Both the position numbers and the translations under genes were made by a program. Of a stretch of DNA of 64,000 nt, positions 20,410 through 28,202 are shown piece by piece. Position 1 is the stretch's first letter. Each line of letters starts with the position of its first letter. The notes under the pieces were generated by a model. It saw only the letters and a program-made list of their open reading frames with translations, was not told where the DNA came from and made no database searches. The stretch comes from Mycolicibacter algericus DSM 45454 (GTDB lineage: Bacteria; Actinomycetota; Actinomycetes; Mycobacteriales; Mycobacteriaceae), in NCBI RefSeq assembly GCF_002086455.1, contig NZ_MVHC01000006.1, forward strand, positions 62,001-126,000, given 5' to 3'.

Positions 20410-23112
20410 CTAGCCGCCCGAGTGCACGCCTGCTTCCCGCAGTGCTGCACGCGCATAGGCGCGAACGTCGGCGTCGCTGTCCTTGACGGCGATGCCCAAC
20501 GCATCACGTGCGGCGCGGTCCGAGGCGGCCCAGCGTGCCAATCCCAGCACTGCGGCCTTGCGCACGTCGAGGTGCGGATCCTCGAGCGCGAACGTCAGCC
20601 GGGGCACCGCCTCGGCGGCGGAAGCGCCGGCCAGCGCCCGCGCCGCGCCGACCCGAACCTGCCACGCCGACTCCGTCAGGGCCGGTACCACCACAGCGAT
20701 GGCCTCGTCGCCGCAACCGATCTCGCCGAGTGCTGCCAACGCGGCGGCGCGCACCAGCGGGTCCGGGTCCCCGATCAGGCCGCGGACGGTGTCGGCCCCG
20801 GTGCCCAGCGTCGCGCACGCGTTCGCCGCTGCGATACGCACCTCGCGGTTGCCGTCGCCGGCGGCGGTGGCCACGGCCGGTGCATCATCGACCGAGACCA
20901 GTGCCCGCACCGCCTCGATCCTCACCCGGTGGTCGGGGTCGGCCAGCATGGCGCGATAGGCCGCGGGGTCCCCGACGCGCCGACTGGACAGCAGATACAG
21001 CACGCAGGCACGAACCACCGGATCTGTCGAGTGCAGCTGGGCAGTGGGCGCGCCCGGCTCCGTCACCACCTCGACCAGTTCGCGAGCGCCGTCGGCGGCG
21101 GTCCGGCGTACCGCGGCGTCGTCGTCGGCGAGGGCATCGAACAACGCGGATTCATACCCGTCGGGGGTGTGCTCGGTCAGCACGGCGACCGCGGTGCGCC
21201 GCACCGCCGGATCGGGGTCGCCAAGAAAACCGACGAGGTCCGACAGGGCCGGCTCGTCCAAGGCGACGACGGCCGCGATCCGAGGCGACGGCGGGCGCGA
21301 GGCGCCCGGCGGCGCGACCCGGGACTGTGCGGTCGCAGGCGCCTGACCGCCCAGCAGCGGCGGCTGCGACACCGGGTACACCGACTGGTCGGCCGGCGGC
21401 AGCCCGTCGAGCTCGGGCACCGCGACGAAATACGGTGCGACGGGGCGTTTGAGGAATTCCATCTCCCCGTCGGAGCCCTTGCGCACGTTGAGGTGATACC
21501 CCCACCGGCTGTCGTCCCGGCCGGGCAGATCGGCACGCTCGTGGTAGAGACCCCAGCGCGATTCGGTGCGGGTCAGTGACGAGCGGGCCGCCAGTTCGGC
21601 GCAGTCCCGGATGAAGGACACCTCGACCGCCCGCATCAACTCGTGCGGGCTGCGCGCGCCCATCTCGGCGATCTCACCGCGCATCCGCTCGAAGGTCTGC
21701 ACCGCCAGCGAGAGCTTGGCGGCCGTCTTGGGCGGTGCGACATAGTCGTTGACGAACCGGCGCAGCTTGTATTCCACCTGCGGTTGCGGCGGGCCGTCAG
21801 GGTGGCGCAGCGGACGGTAGATCAGCTCGTGGGCAGCGGCGAGCTGGTCGGCCGGCAGCTGCTGCGGAGCCGCGACGCCGGCCAGGGTGGACGCTGCGTG
21901 CGCGCCGGCCAGATCACCGAAGACGAAGGCGCCGATCATGTAGTTGTGCGGCACGCAGGCCAGGTCACCCGCCGCGTACAAGCCCGCCACGGTGGTGCGG
22001 GCGTGCTCGTCGACCCACACCCCCGACGCCGAATGCCCCGAGCACAAGCCGATCTCGGAGATGTGCATCTCCACGTCGTGAGTGCGGTAGTCGTGGCCGC
22101 GGTTGGCGTGAAAGGTGCCCCGGGTGGGCCGTTCGGTGGTGTGCAGGATGTCCTCCAGCGCCGACAGCGTCTCGTCGGGCAGGTGCGACACCTTGAGGTA
22201 GATCGGCCCTCGGGCGGAGTCGATCTCGGATTTGACCTCGGCCATCATCTGTCCGGACCAGTAGTCGGAGTCGACAAAGCGCTCCCCCAGCGCATTCACC
22301 TGATAGCCGCCGAACGGGTTGGCGACATAGGCGCAGGCCGGCCCGTTGTAGTCCTTGATCAACGGGTTGACCTGGAAGCACTCGATGCCGGAGAGCTCGG
22401 CGCCGGCGTGATAGGCCATCGAGTAGCCATCACCGGCGTTGGTCGGGTTCTCGTAGGTGCCGTACAGGTAGCCCGAGGCCGGCAGCCCCAGGCGCCCGCA
22501 CGGCCCGGTGGCCAGGATCACCGCCTTGGCGCCGACGGCGACGAACTCGCCGGTGCGGGTGTGCAATGCGGCCGCGCCGACCGCTCGGCCGTCCCGGGTG
22601 AGCACGCGTACCGGCATCAGCCGGTTCTCGATGCGGATCTTCTCGCGCATGGAGCGTTGCCGCAGCACGCGGTAGAGCGCCTTCTTGACGTCCTTACCCT
22701 CGGGCATCGGCAACACATAGGAACCGGAGCGGTGTACGCGGCGCACCGCATACTCGCCGTGCTCGTCTTTCTCGAACTTCACGCCGTAGCGCTCCAGCCG
22801 CTGCACCATCGCGAAGCCGCGGGTGGCGGTCTGATACACGGTGCGCTGGTTGACGATTCCGTCGTTGGCACGGGTGATCTCGGCGACGTAGTCCTCGGGT
22901 TCGGCCTTGCCGGGAATAACGGCGTTGTTGACTCCGTCCATGCCCATCGCCAAGGCGCCGGAGTGCCGCACGTGCGCCTTTTCCAGCAGCAGCACCCGGG
23001 CACCGTGCTCGGCGGCGGTCAGGGCGGCCATGGTGCCCGCGGTGCCGCCGCCGATCACCAGCACGTCGCAGTCCAGCCGCAGCGGCTGGGAGGCATCCGG
23101 TATCTCGATCAT
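20410..23112 (-). CDS. AprA/FrdA-like FAD oxidoreductase fused to a HEAT-repeat domain
   Basis: 900 residues. Residues 15-435 form a succinate dehydrogenase/adenylylsulfate reductase-type flavoprotein fold (VLVIGGGTAGTMAALTAAEHG; SGALAMGMDGVNNA; TVAGLYAAGDLACVPHNYM). Residues about 440-560 form the helical capping domain ending in TRTESRWGLYHERADLP. After a Pro-rich linker (about 575-612), residues 613-897 consist of degenerate HEAT repeats with the recurring DPDPAVRRTAV / DPHLDVRKAAVLGLARW pattern. It is the last gene of an operon with an AprB-like ferredoxin and an ABC importer, and overlaps the ATPase gene (ATGA). The ferredoxin probably exchanges electrons with this FAD; the HEAT part may be a docking surface. 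The substrate is not known; sulfur chemistry is an inference from the AprAB resemblance. Confidence 0.85.
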   Translation of the reverse strand: MIEIPDASQPLRLDCDVLVIGGGTAGTMAALTAAEHGARVLLLEKAHVRHSGALAMGMDGVNNAVIPGKAEPEDYVAEITRANDGIVNQRTVYQTATRGFAMVQRLERYGVKFEKDEHGEYAVRRVHRSGSYVLPMPEGKDVKKALYRVLRQRSMREKIRIENRLMPVRVLTRDGRAVGAAALHTRTGEFVAVGAKAVILATGPCGRLGLPASGYLYGTYENPTNAGDGYSMAYHAGAELSGIECFQVNPLIKDYNGPACAYVANPFGGYQVNALGERFVDSDYWSGQMMAEVKSEIDSARGPIYLKVSHLPDETLSALEDILHTTERPTRGTFHANRGHDYRTHDVEMHISEIGLCSGHSASGVWVDEHARTTVAGLYAAGDLACVPHNYMIGAFVFGDLAGAHAASTLAGVAAPQQLPADQLAAAHELIYRPLRHPDGPPQPQVEYKLRRFVNDYVAPPKTAAKLSLAVQTFERMRGEIAEMGARSPHELMRAVEVSFIRDCAELAARSSLTRTESRWGLYHERADLPGRDDSRWGYHLNVRKGSDGEMEFLKRPVAPYFVAVPELDGLPPADQSVYPVSQPPLLGGQAPATAQSRVAPPGASRPPSPRIAAVVALDEPALSDLVGFLGDPDPAVRRTAVAVLTEHTPDGYESALFDALADDDAAVRRTAADGARELVEVVTEPGAPTAQLHSTDPVVRACVLYLLSSRRVGDPAAYRAMLADPDHRVRIEAVRALVSVDDAPAVATAAGDGNREVRIAAANACATLGTGADTVRGLIGDPDPLVRAAALAALGEIGCGDEAIAVVVPALTESAWQVRVGAARALAGASAAEAVPRLTFALEDPHLDVRKAAVLGLARWAASDRAARDALGIAVKDSDADVRAYARAALREAGVHSGG

Positions 23113-23840
23113 GAATAGTCCAATGCGGAAAGAAGTTCGGCGCGCAACGCGGGCTCGGGCCGCGCGCTGCGCGGCTCGGGAACATCGGCCAGCGCCCGCA
23201 GTGGCTGCCCGGCGCGGCCCAGGACCGCCACCCGGTCGCCGAGCGCCAGCGCCTCGTCGACGTCATGGGTGACGAACACGATCGTGGTCGGGTGGGTACG
23301 CCAGGCCTCGATCAGCAGTGCCTGCATCGCGGCGCGGGTCGCGCTGTCCAGGGCGCCGAACGGCTCGTCCATCAACACCGCACGGGGAGCGCCGGCCAGT
23401 CCCCGGGCCAACTGCACGCGTTGCCGCATCCCGCCGGAGAGGCTCTTGGGCAGATAGTCGCCGAACCCGCTCAGGCCCAGCTCGGTGATCCACCGATCGG
23501 CTTGTGCCCGGCGCCCGCTGCGCGGCACACCACGCAGCCGCAGCGCCAGCTCGATGTTGGACCGCACCGACCGCCACGGCAGCAGCGCGTTGTCCTGGAA
23601 CACCATCGCCCTCTCCCCCGAGGTGGTGGCCACTGTGGCGCCGTCGGCCAGCACTCGGCCGCGATCGGGTGTCAGCAGTCCGGCCAGGGCGCGCAGCACC
23701 GTCGACTTGCCGCAGCCGGACGGTCCGGTCAGCACCAGTATCTCGCCGGGGCGCACCGCCAGGCTCAGCTCGTCGATCACCGGGGAATCGGTGTAGGACA
23801 GCCGGATCCGCTCCAAAGTGAGGCTCATGCCCGCGGTCAT
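23109..23840 (-). CDS. ABC transporter ATP-binding protein (nitrate/sulfonate/taurine type)
   Basis: 243-residue importer ATPase. Walker A GPSGCGKST, Q-loop VFQDNALLPW, signature LSGGMRQRVQLARGLA, Walker B VLMDEPFGALD and the H-loop THD are all intact. LLPWRSVRSNIELALRLRG is typical of SsuB/TauB/NrtD-type ATPases. The ATG at 23838-23840 overlaps the permease TGA; an internal Met (23828) is a weaker alternative start. It powers import of the substrate bound by the lipoprotein at 24682. Confidence 0.95.
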   Translation of the reverse strand: MTAGMSLTLERIRLSYTDSPVIDELSLAVRPGEILVLTGPSGCGKSTVLRALAGLLTPDRGRVLADGATVATTSGERAMVFQDNALLPWRSVRSNIELALRLRGVPRSGRRAQADRWITELGLSGFGDYLPKSLSGGMRQRVQLARGLAGAPRAVLMDEPFGALDSATRAAMQALLIEAWRTHPTTIVFVTHDVDEALALGDRVAVLGRAGQPLRALADVPEPRSARPEPALRAELLSALDYS

Positions 23841-24685
23841 CGCGCGTACTCCTCGCTGCGCGGCAACCAGCGGGTCAGCCGGCGCCCGAGCACCTCCACC
23901 GCCGCCGACGTCGCGAAACCCAGCACGCCGATGGTGATGATCCCGACGAAGACATCGGGGTAGGCCAGCACCGTGTAGGCCTGCCAGGCGCGGTAGCCGA
24001 TACCGAGGCGCCCGGAGATCATCTCCGCGGAGATCACGCAGATCCACGACACGCCCATCCCGACCGACAGGCCGCCGAAAACCCCCGGCAGGATCCCGGG
24101 AAACACCACCTGGCTCAACACATCCCACCGGCCGCCGCCCAGCGTGCGGACCGAGTCCTCCCACAGCGTCGGCAGCGCGCGCACCGCATGCCGGGTGCTG
24201 ACCAGGATCGGGAAATAGGCGGCCAGAAAGGTGATGAACACGATGCCCTGTTCGCCGGCCGGGAACAGCAGGATCGCCACCGGCACGACGGCTATCGCGG
24301 GGATGGGCCGGATCAGCTCGGTGATCGGTCCCAGTACGTCCGCGGCGACCCGGGAGCGGCCCAGCAGGATGCCGGTGGCTACCCCGGCGACTGCGGCCAG
24401 GCCGAATCCGGTCAGAATCCGGACCAGTGACTGGGCCAGGTCCAGCCAGTACGCCTCGGTGCCCAGCCGGCGCACCAGGGTGGCGAAGACCTCGTCGACG
24501 GTGGGCAGGGTGTCGAATCGCAGCCACCAGCGCACGTCGGCCGCGGTCAGCAGCTGCCACAGCCCGACCGCGGCGGCGACCGACGCCAGGCGCAGCAGCC
24601 AGGACCGTCGCACCGAGGCATGCCGGCGCGGCGCTGCATCGACCGTTGCCGACACCGCGGGGCCACCGGTGATCACCGCGGTCAT
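23837..24685 (-). CDS. ABC transporter permease (SsuC/TauC-like)
   Basis: 282 residues with about six membrane segments, beginning near residue 30 (LLRLASVAAAVGLWQLL). The EAA-type coupling motif lies in the RTLGGGRWDVLSQVVFPGILPGVFGG segment. The BPD_transp_1 family features match sulfonate/taurine/nitrate permeases. The start ATG overlaps the stop of the substrate-binding protein gene, and the stop overlaps the ATPase start, so the three importer components are translationally coupled. Confidence 0.94.
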   Translation of the reverse strand: MTAVITGGPAVSATVDAAPRRHASVRRSWLLRLASVAAAVGLWQLLTAADVRWWLRFDTLPTVDEVFATLVRRLGTEAYWLDLAQSLVRILTGFGLAAVAGVATGILLGRSRVAADVLGPITELIRPIPAIAVVPVAILLFPAGEQGIVFITFLAAYFPILVSTRHAVRALPTLWEDSVRTLGGGRWDVLSQVVFPGILPGVFGGLSVGMGVSWICVISAEMISGRLGIGYRAWQAYTVLAYPDVFVGIITIGVLGFATSAAVEVLGRRLTRWLPRSEEYAR

Positions 24686-26040
24686 GCCGCGGCCGCCAGC
24701 GCCTGCTGGTAGTCCACCACGGTGCTGCCCGGATGCGCGGCCGCATAGCGCCGCGCCCCCGCGACGGTGTCGAAGGCCAGGTGGTGCCCGTTGTCGCGGA
24801 CCCACGCCGACTTGTCGGCGAACCAGCGGGTGCCCAGTTCGGCGTCGTGCACATACGCCGCACGGACACGATCGCCGCGGGCGGTCGCTGCCCGCACGGC
24901 CTGCAACAGCTGGTCGGGATCGGCCACGCCCACCGTTGTCTCCGAGCCCTGCAGCCAGAGTTCGCCACCGGTCGTCGCGGGCTTGTCCAGGGCGGCGACC
25001 GCCTTGTTGTAGTCCAGCTTGCGCTCGGCGAACGCCGCCCGCAGCGGCCCGTCGTCGATGAACCGGTCGATGTCGAAACCGTCCAGGCCCGTGAAATCAC
25101 CGATCGACTTCAGATAGGGCACATCGTTTTTCAACGCCTTGACCAACGCCGGTTTGACGGTGGTGTCGAACGATGTTCCGCCCGGCCCGTTATAGAGGTA
25201 GACAACCTCCTGCGGCAGCCCGCTGCCCTCGGCAACGATCCGGGCCGCCTCCAGCGGCTTGCGGTTCAGGAAGTCGGTGGCATCCAGCTGTGCTTGCAGA
25301 AACGCGTCGAGCACTTCCGGGTGCGATCGCACATAGCCGCGACGCACCACCACCCCGTGCAGGGTCGGGTGGTTGAGTTCGGCGCCGTCGTAGAGCAATC
25401 TGGCCCGGTCCTGGTAGACCAGCAGGCCGGGCCAGGCCACGAACTGCGACAGGCCCTGTACCTGCCCGGACTCCAGGGACGAGGCACCGACCTGTGGCTG
25501 CTGGTTGAGCACCTCGACTTGCGCCCCGGTACCGGCCAGCGCGCGCAGCAAGGTGCCGTGGCCCGCCGAGCCCACACTGGCCGACACTCTGGCCCCGGCC
25601 AGGTCTGCGAGGGTGTCGGCGTGCGAATCCGGCGCCACCACCACCATGTTCAGCGCACCGGCCGGCTGGTAGCCGGTCACCGAGACGATCGCGGTGCGGG
25701 CCTGCTCGCTGTCCCGGGTTCGGACGCCGTTGACCAGCATCGGATAGTCGCCCATCGAGCCGATATCGATCTTCTCGGCGAGCATCTGTGCGGTGATCGG
25801 CGCCCCGGTGTCGTAGTCCTGCCAGTCGACCCGGTAGCGGGTGCCGGTCCGGGCGGTGATGTCGGCGAGCCGGCGTTCCAGATAGCCACGGGCGCGCAGC
25901 AGCGTGCCGGCGGTAGCGGTGTTGATGGTCTTGGACTGGTAGCCCACGACCACGTCGACGGAATCACCCGCCGGCGCGGAATCCAGCGAGCACCCGGCGA
26001 ATACCAGGCTGCACGCCAGCAGGATCAGGGTCTTCTTCAT
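24682..26040 (-). CDS. ABC transporter substrate-binding lipoprotein with an extra C-terminal domain
   Basis: 452 residues. The lipoprotein signal MKKTLILLACSLVFAGC has a lipobox ending at Cys17. Residues about 28-330 are an SsuA/TauA/NMT1-like periplasmic binding domain (VVVGYQSKTINTATAGTLLRARGYLE near the start). Residues about 350-452 are additional: GVADPDQLLQAVRAATARGDR, then DAELGTRWFADKSAWVRDNG, then HHLAFDTVAGARRYAAAHPG. That segment recalls NosL-like domains in layout, but the family assignment is tentative. AAGGTG precedes the ATG. It lies between the ferredoxin and permease genes. Confidence 0.88.
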   Translation of the reverse strand: MKKTLILLACSLVFAGCSLDSAPAGDSVDVVVGYQSKTINTATAGTLLRARGYLERRLADITARTGTRYRVDWQDYDTGAPITAQMLAEKIDIGSMGDYPMLVNGVRTRDSEQARTAIVSVTGYQPAGALNMVVVAPDSHADTLADLAGARVSASVGSAGHGTLLRALAGTGAQVEVLNQQPQVGASSLESGQVQGLSQFVAWPGLLVYQDRARLLYDGAELNHPTLHGVVVRRGYVRSHPEVLDAFLQAQLDATDFLNRKPLEAARIVAEGSGLPQEVVYLYNGPGGTSFDTTVKPALVKALKNDVPYLKSIGDFTGLDGFDIDRFIDDGPLRAAFAERKLDYNKAVAALDKPATTGGELWLQGSETTVGVADPDQLLQAVRAATARGDRVRAAYVHDAELGTRWFADKSAWVRDNGHHLAFDTVAGARRYAAAHPGSTVVDYQQALAAAA

Positions 26041-26064
26041 GAAACACCTTGGTGGTCACTATGT

Positions 26065-26292
26065 TCAGCGAAGCAGATAGGGCATGTTGACGGTGACGGC
26101 ACCGGTCGGGCAGCGCGCCGCACACGGCCCGCAATACCAGCACTCGTCGACGTGCATGAAGGCCTTGCCGTTGTCCGGGTTGATCGCCAGCGAATCCAGC
26201 GGGCAGATGTCGACGCACAGCGTGCACCCGGTGATGCACAGCGACTCGTCGATGGTCACCGGGACGTCGGAACGGCTGCTGACCAGCGTCAT
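26065..26292 (-). CDS. AprB-like 2x[4Fe-4S] ferredoxin
   Basis: 75-residue electron carrier with two complete four-cysteine clusters: C19-x3-C23-x2-C26-x3-C30-P and C51-x2-C54-x2-C57-x3-C61-P. The one-residue-longer spacing in the first cluster and the ECWYCGPCAARCPTGAV second cluster resemble the N-terminal part of adenylylsulfate reductase beta subunit (AprB), without the long AprB C-terminal tail. The start overlaps the GntR stop (ATGA). It is the natural partner of the flavoprotein at 20410, although the importer genes lie between them. Confidence 0.9.
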   Translation of the reverse strand: MTLVSSRSDVPVTIDESLCITGCTLCVDICPLDSLAINPDNGKAFMHVDECWYCGPCAARCPTGAVTVNMPYLLR

Positions 26293-27032
26293 GGATTGCT
26301 CCTTGTCAGACTTCCGCGCATGGTGACCCGGTCACCGCGCATCCGGATGTATTCGAGGTCGACCGGTCTGCCGTCCTCAAAGCTGGTGAGCCGCTCCAGC
26401 ATCAGCAGGGCCGCACCGTCGGCCAGCTGCAGAATGGCCGCCGAGTGCGGGTCTGCCGGGATGGCCTCCAGCGCCAGCGTGGCATCGCCGAGTCGCTGCC
26501 CGCTGATCTGCTCGATCAGCGGGAACAGGTCGCTGTCCTCCAGCGGATGGGCCAGCACGGCGTCGCCGATATCGGCCGGCAGATAGGTCTGATCCAGGCT
26601 CAGCGGCACATCACCGAGGTATCGCAGCCGTTCGATGAACACCAGCGGTGCGCCGGCGTCGAGTAACAGTCGCCGGGCGATGGAGGGCGGGGCATAGACA
26701 ACCGTTGCCACCCGCACCTCGTTGCGCACCTGGCCGTGGCCGTCGAAGGTCTCCTGCAGACCGAGCAGGAGGTCCAGCCCGTGGTCGTGTTTGTGTTGCG
26801 CCACCCGGGTGCCGGTTCGGGGTCCCCGGCTGATCAGGCCCTCGGCCTTCAGTGCGCTCAGTGCCTCGCGAATGATGTTGCGGGACACCATGAATTCGTC
26901 AGCGATTTCCGTTTCGCCGGGCAGCCCGCCGGCGTAGGCGCCGGCGTGGATCTGGTGGCGCAGCACGTCGGCGACCTGCCGCGCCCGGTCCGCGCGGCGG
27001 TTCGGTTGGACTGCGACACGGGCTTCGGCCAT
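26289..27032 (-). CDS. GntR-family (HutC/UTRA) regulator, first gene of the redox-importer operon
   Basis: 247 residues: N-terminal winged helix (about 20-85, with GLPGETEIADEFMVSRNIIR and ALSALKAEGLISRGPRTGTRV) and a C-terminal UTRA ligand-binding domain (VFIERLRYLGDVPLSLDQTYLP). Being first in the operon, it most likely senses the imported compound or a derivative and controls its own operon. TAGCGT (minus strand, 27039-27044) lies 6 nt upstream of the ATG with no Shine-Dalgarno, a leaderless layout. Confidence 0.92.
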   Translation of the reverse strand: MAEARVAVQPNRRADRARQVADVLRHQIHAGAYAGGLPGETEIADEFMVSRNIIREALSALKAEGLISRGPRTGTRVAQHKHDHGLDLLLGLQETFDGHGQVRNEVRVATVVYAPPSIARRLLLDAGAPLVFIERLRYLGDVPLSLDQTYLPADIGDAVLAHPLEDSDLFPLIEQISGQRLGDATLALEAIPADPHSAAILQLADGAALLMLERLTSFEDGRPVDLEYIRMRGDRVTMRGSLTRSNP

Positions 27033-27038
27033 GCAGAC

Positions 27039-27044
27039 ACGCTA
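27039..27044 (-). promoter_or_regulatory. -10 element of the GntR-ferredoxin-importer-flavoprotein operon
   Basis: TAGCGT on the minus strand with a 6-nt spacer (27033-27038) to the ATG at 27032. The rest of the 198-bp divergent gap to 27231 shows no obvious palindrome. Confidence 0.6.
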
Positions 27045-27230
27045 AGGGTCCACCGGCGCCGGATGACAGCGCCGCGAAACTCTGCTGACCAGCGGTTTGC
27101 CGCATTGCGCCACTCGCCTGCGCCCGGCTGCCAGCGGAAACCGGTCGCGGAGGCGCCAATGCGCCGCAACGGCACCGGTGGCCCGGGAAACAATCGCGGT
27201 GAGGAAAACCAGCCGCTAACGTCGTCGGTT

Positions 27231-28172
27231 GTGGAGTTGCTCATCGCCACCAATCCCAATCCGGACTCTCGACTGCCCTATCTGATCCGGCTGCCACTGG
27301 GCGGCGGGCTGATATTCGCGACGTCGGATGTATGGCCGCGTACCAAAGGGCTGTACTGCCACCGACTCGACATCGCCGATTGGCCCGCTGACCCGGTGAT
27401 CGTCGACCGGGTCGCGCTGCGTAGTTGCAGTCGCCGCGGCGCCGCCATCGATGTGGTCGCCGACCGGTCCCGGGAGAACCGGTCACAACTTGTCCACACC
27501 ATGGCCCGCGGCCGGCAGATGGTGTTCTGGCAGAGTCCCAAGACGCGCAAGCAGTCGCGCCCGGGAGTGCGCACGCCCACCGCCCGCGCCGGTGGTATCG
27601 CGGACCTGGCGATCGTCGTCGACGCTCATGAGCGCTACCCCTACACGTTCAGCGACAAACCGGTGACCGCCACTCGCGGCGCATTGGCGTGCGGTGACTA
27701 CGGCATCTTCGCCGGCCAGCGGCTGGTTGCAGCGGTGGAACGGAAATCCCTGTCGGACCTGGCGTCCAGCCTCGTCAAGGGCTCACTGAAATACCAACTC
27801 ACCGAGCTGTCCGCCTTGCCGCGGGCGGCCGTCGTCGTCGAAGACCGCTACTCGGAGATCTTCACACTGACCTTCGCCAACCCCGCCAAGGTCGCCGATG
27901 CCCTGGCCGAACTGCAGGTCGCCTTCCCCACCGTGCCGATCGTGTTCTGCCAAACGCGGAAACTGGCACAGGAATACACTTACCGCTACCTGGCTGCCGC
28001 GCATACCTGGCTCGGCGATGACGCAGCTGCAGCGCCGGTGTTCGAGCCGCCCTCCCAGCCGGACAATGCCGAACTGCGTGCGTGGGCCAAGCAGAACGGC
28101 TTTTCGGTGTCGAGCCGGGGCCGGGTCGCCGGCGACATCCTGCGTGCCTGGCACGAGGCGCACCGCCGGTAA
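27231..28172 (+). CDS. ERCC4-type nuclease with C-terminal Lsr2-like DNA-binding domain
   Basis: 313 residues. Residues about 128-250 form an ERCC4/XPF-like nuclease domain: D131 and E134 in VDAHER, G155-D156-Y157 in ACGDYGIF, and the catalytic ERKSLSD (E170-R171-K172, D176). Residues about 278-311 (ELRAWAKQNGFSVSSRGRVA, then GDILRAWHEAH) closely resemble the C-terminal DNA-binding domain of Lsr2, including the minor-groove RGR motif at 296-298. An N-terminal region of about 120 residues is not recognised. The GTG start at 27231 follows a TAACGT box by 8 nt. The domain pairing suggests a nuclease aimed at AT-rich DNA; the biological role is unknown. Confidence 0.85.
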   Translation: MELLIATNPNPDSRLPYLIRLPLGGGLIFATSDVWPRTKGLYCHRLDIADWPADPVIVDRVALRSCSRRGAAIDVVADRSRENRSQLVHTMARGRQMVFWQSPKTRKQSRPGVRTPTARAGGIADLAIVVDAHERYPYTFSDKPVTATRGALACGDYGIFAGQRLVAAVERKSLSDLASSLVKGSLKYQLTELSALPRAAVVVEDRYSEIFTLTFANPAKVADALAELQVAFPTVPIVFCQTRKLAQEYTYRYLAAAHTWLGDDAAAAPVFEPPSQPDNAELRAWAKQNGFSVSSRGRVAGDILRAWHEAHRR

Positions 28173-28202
28173 GCGTGCGCCGAGCGTGCGCCGAAACGGG
28201 TT

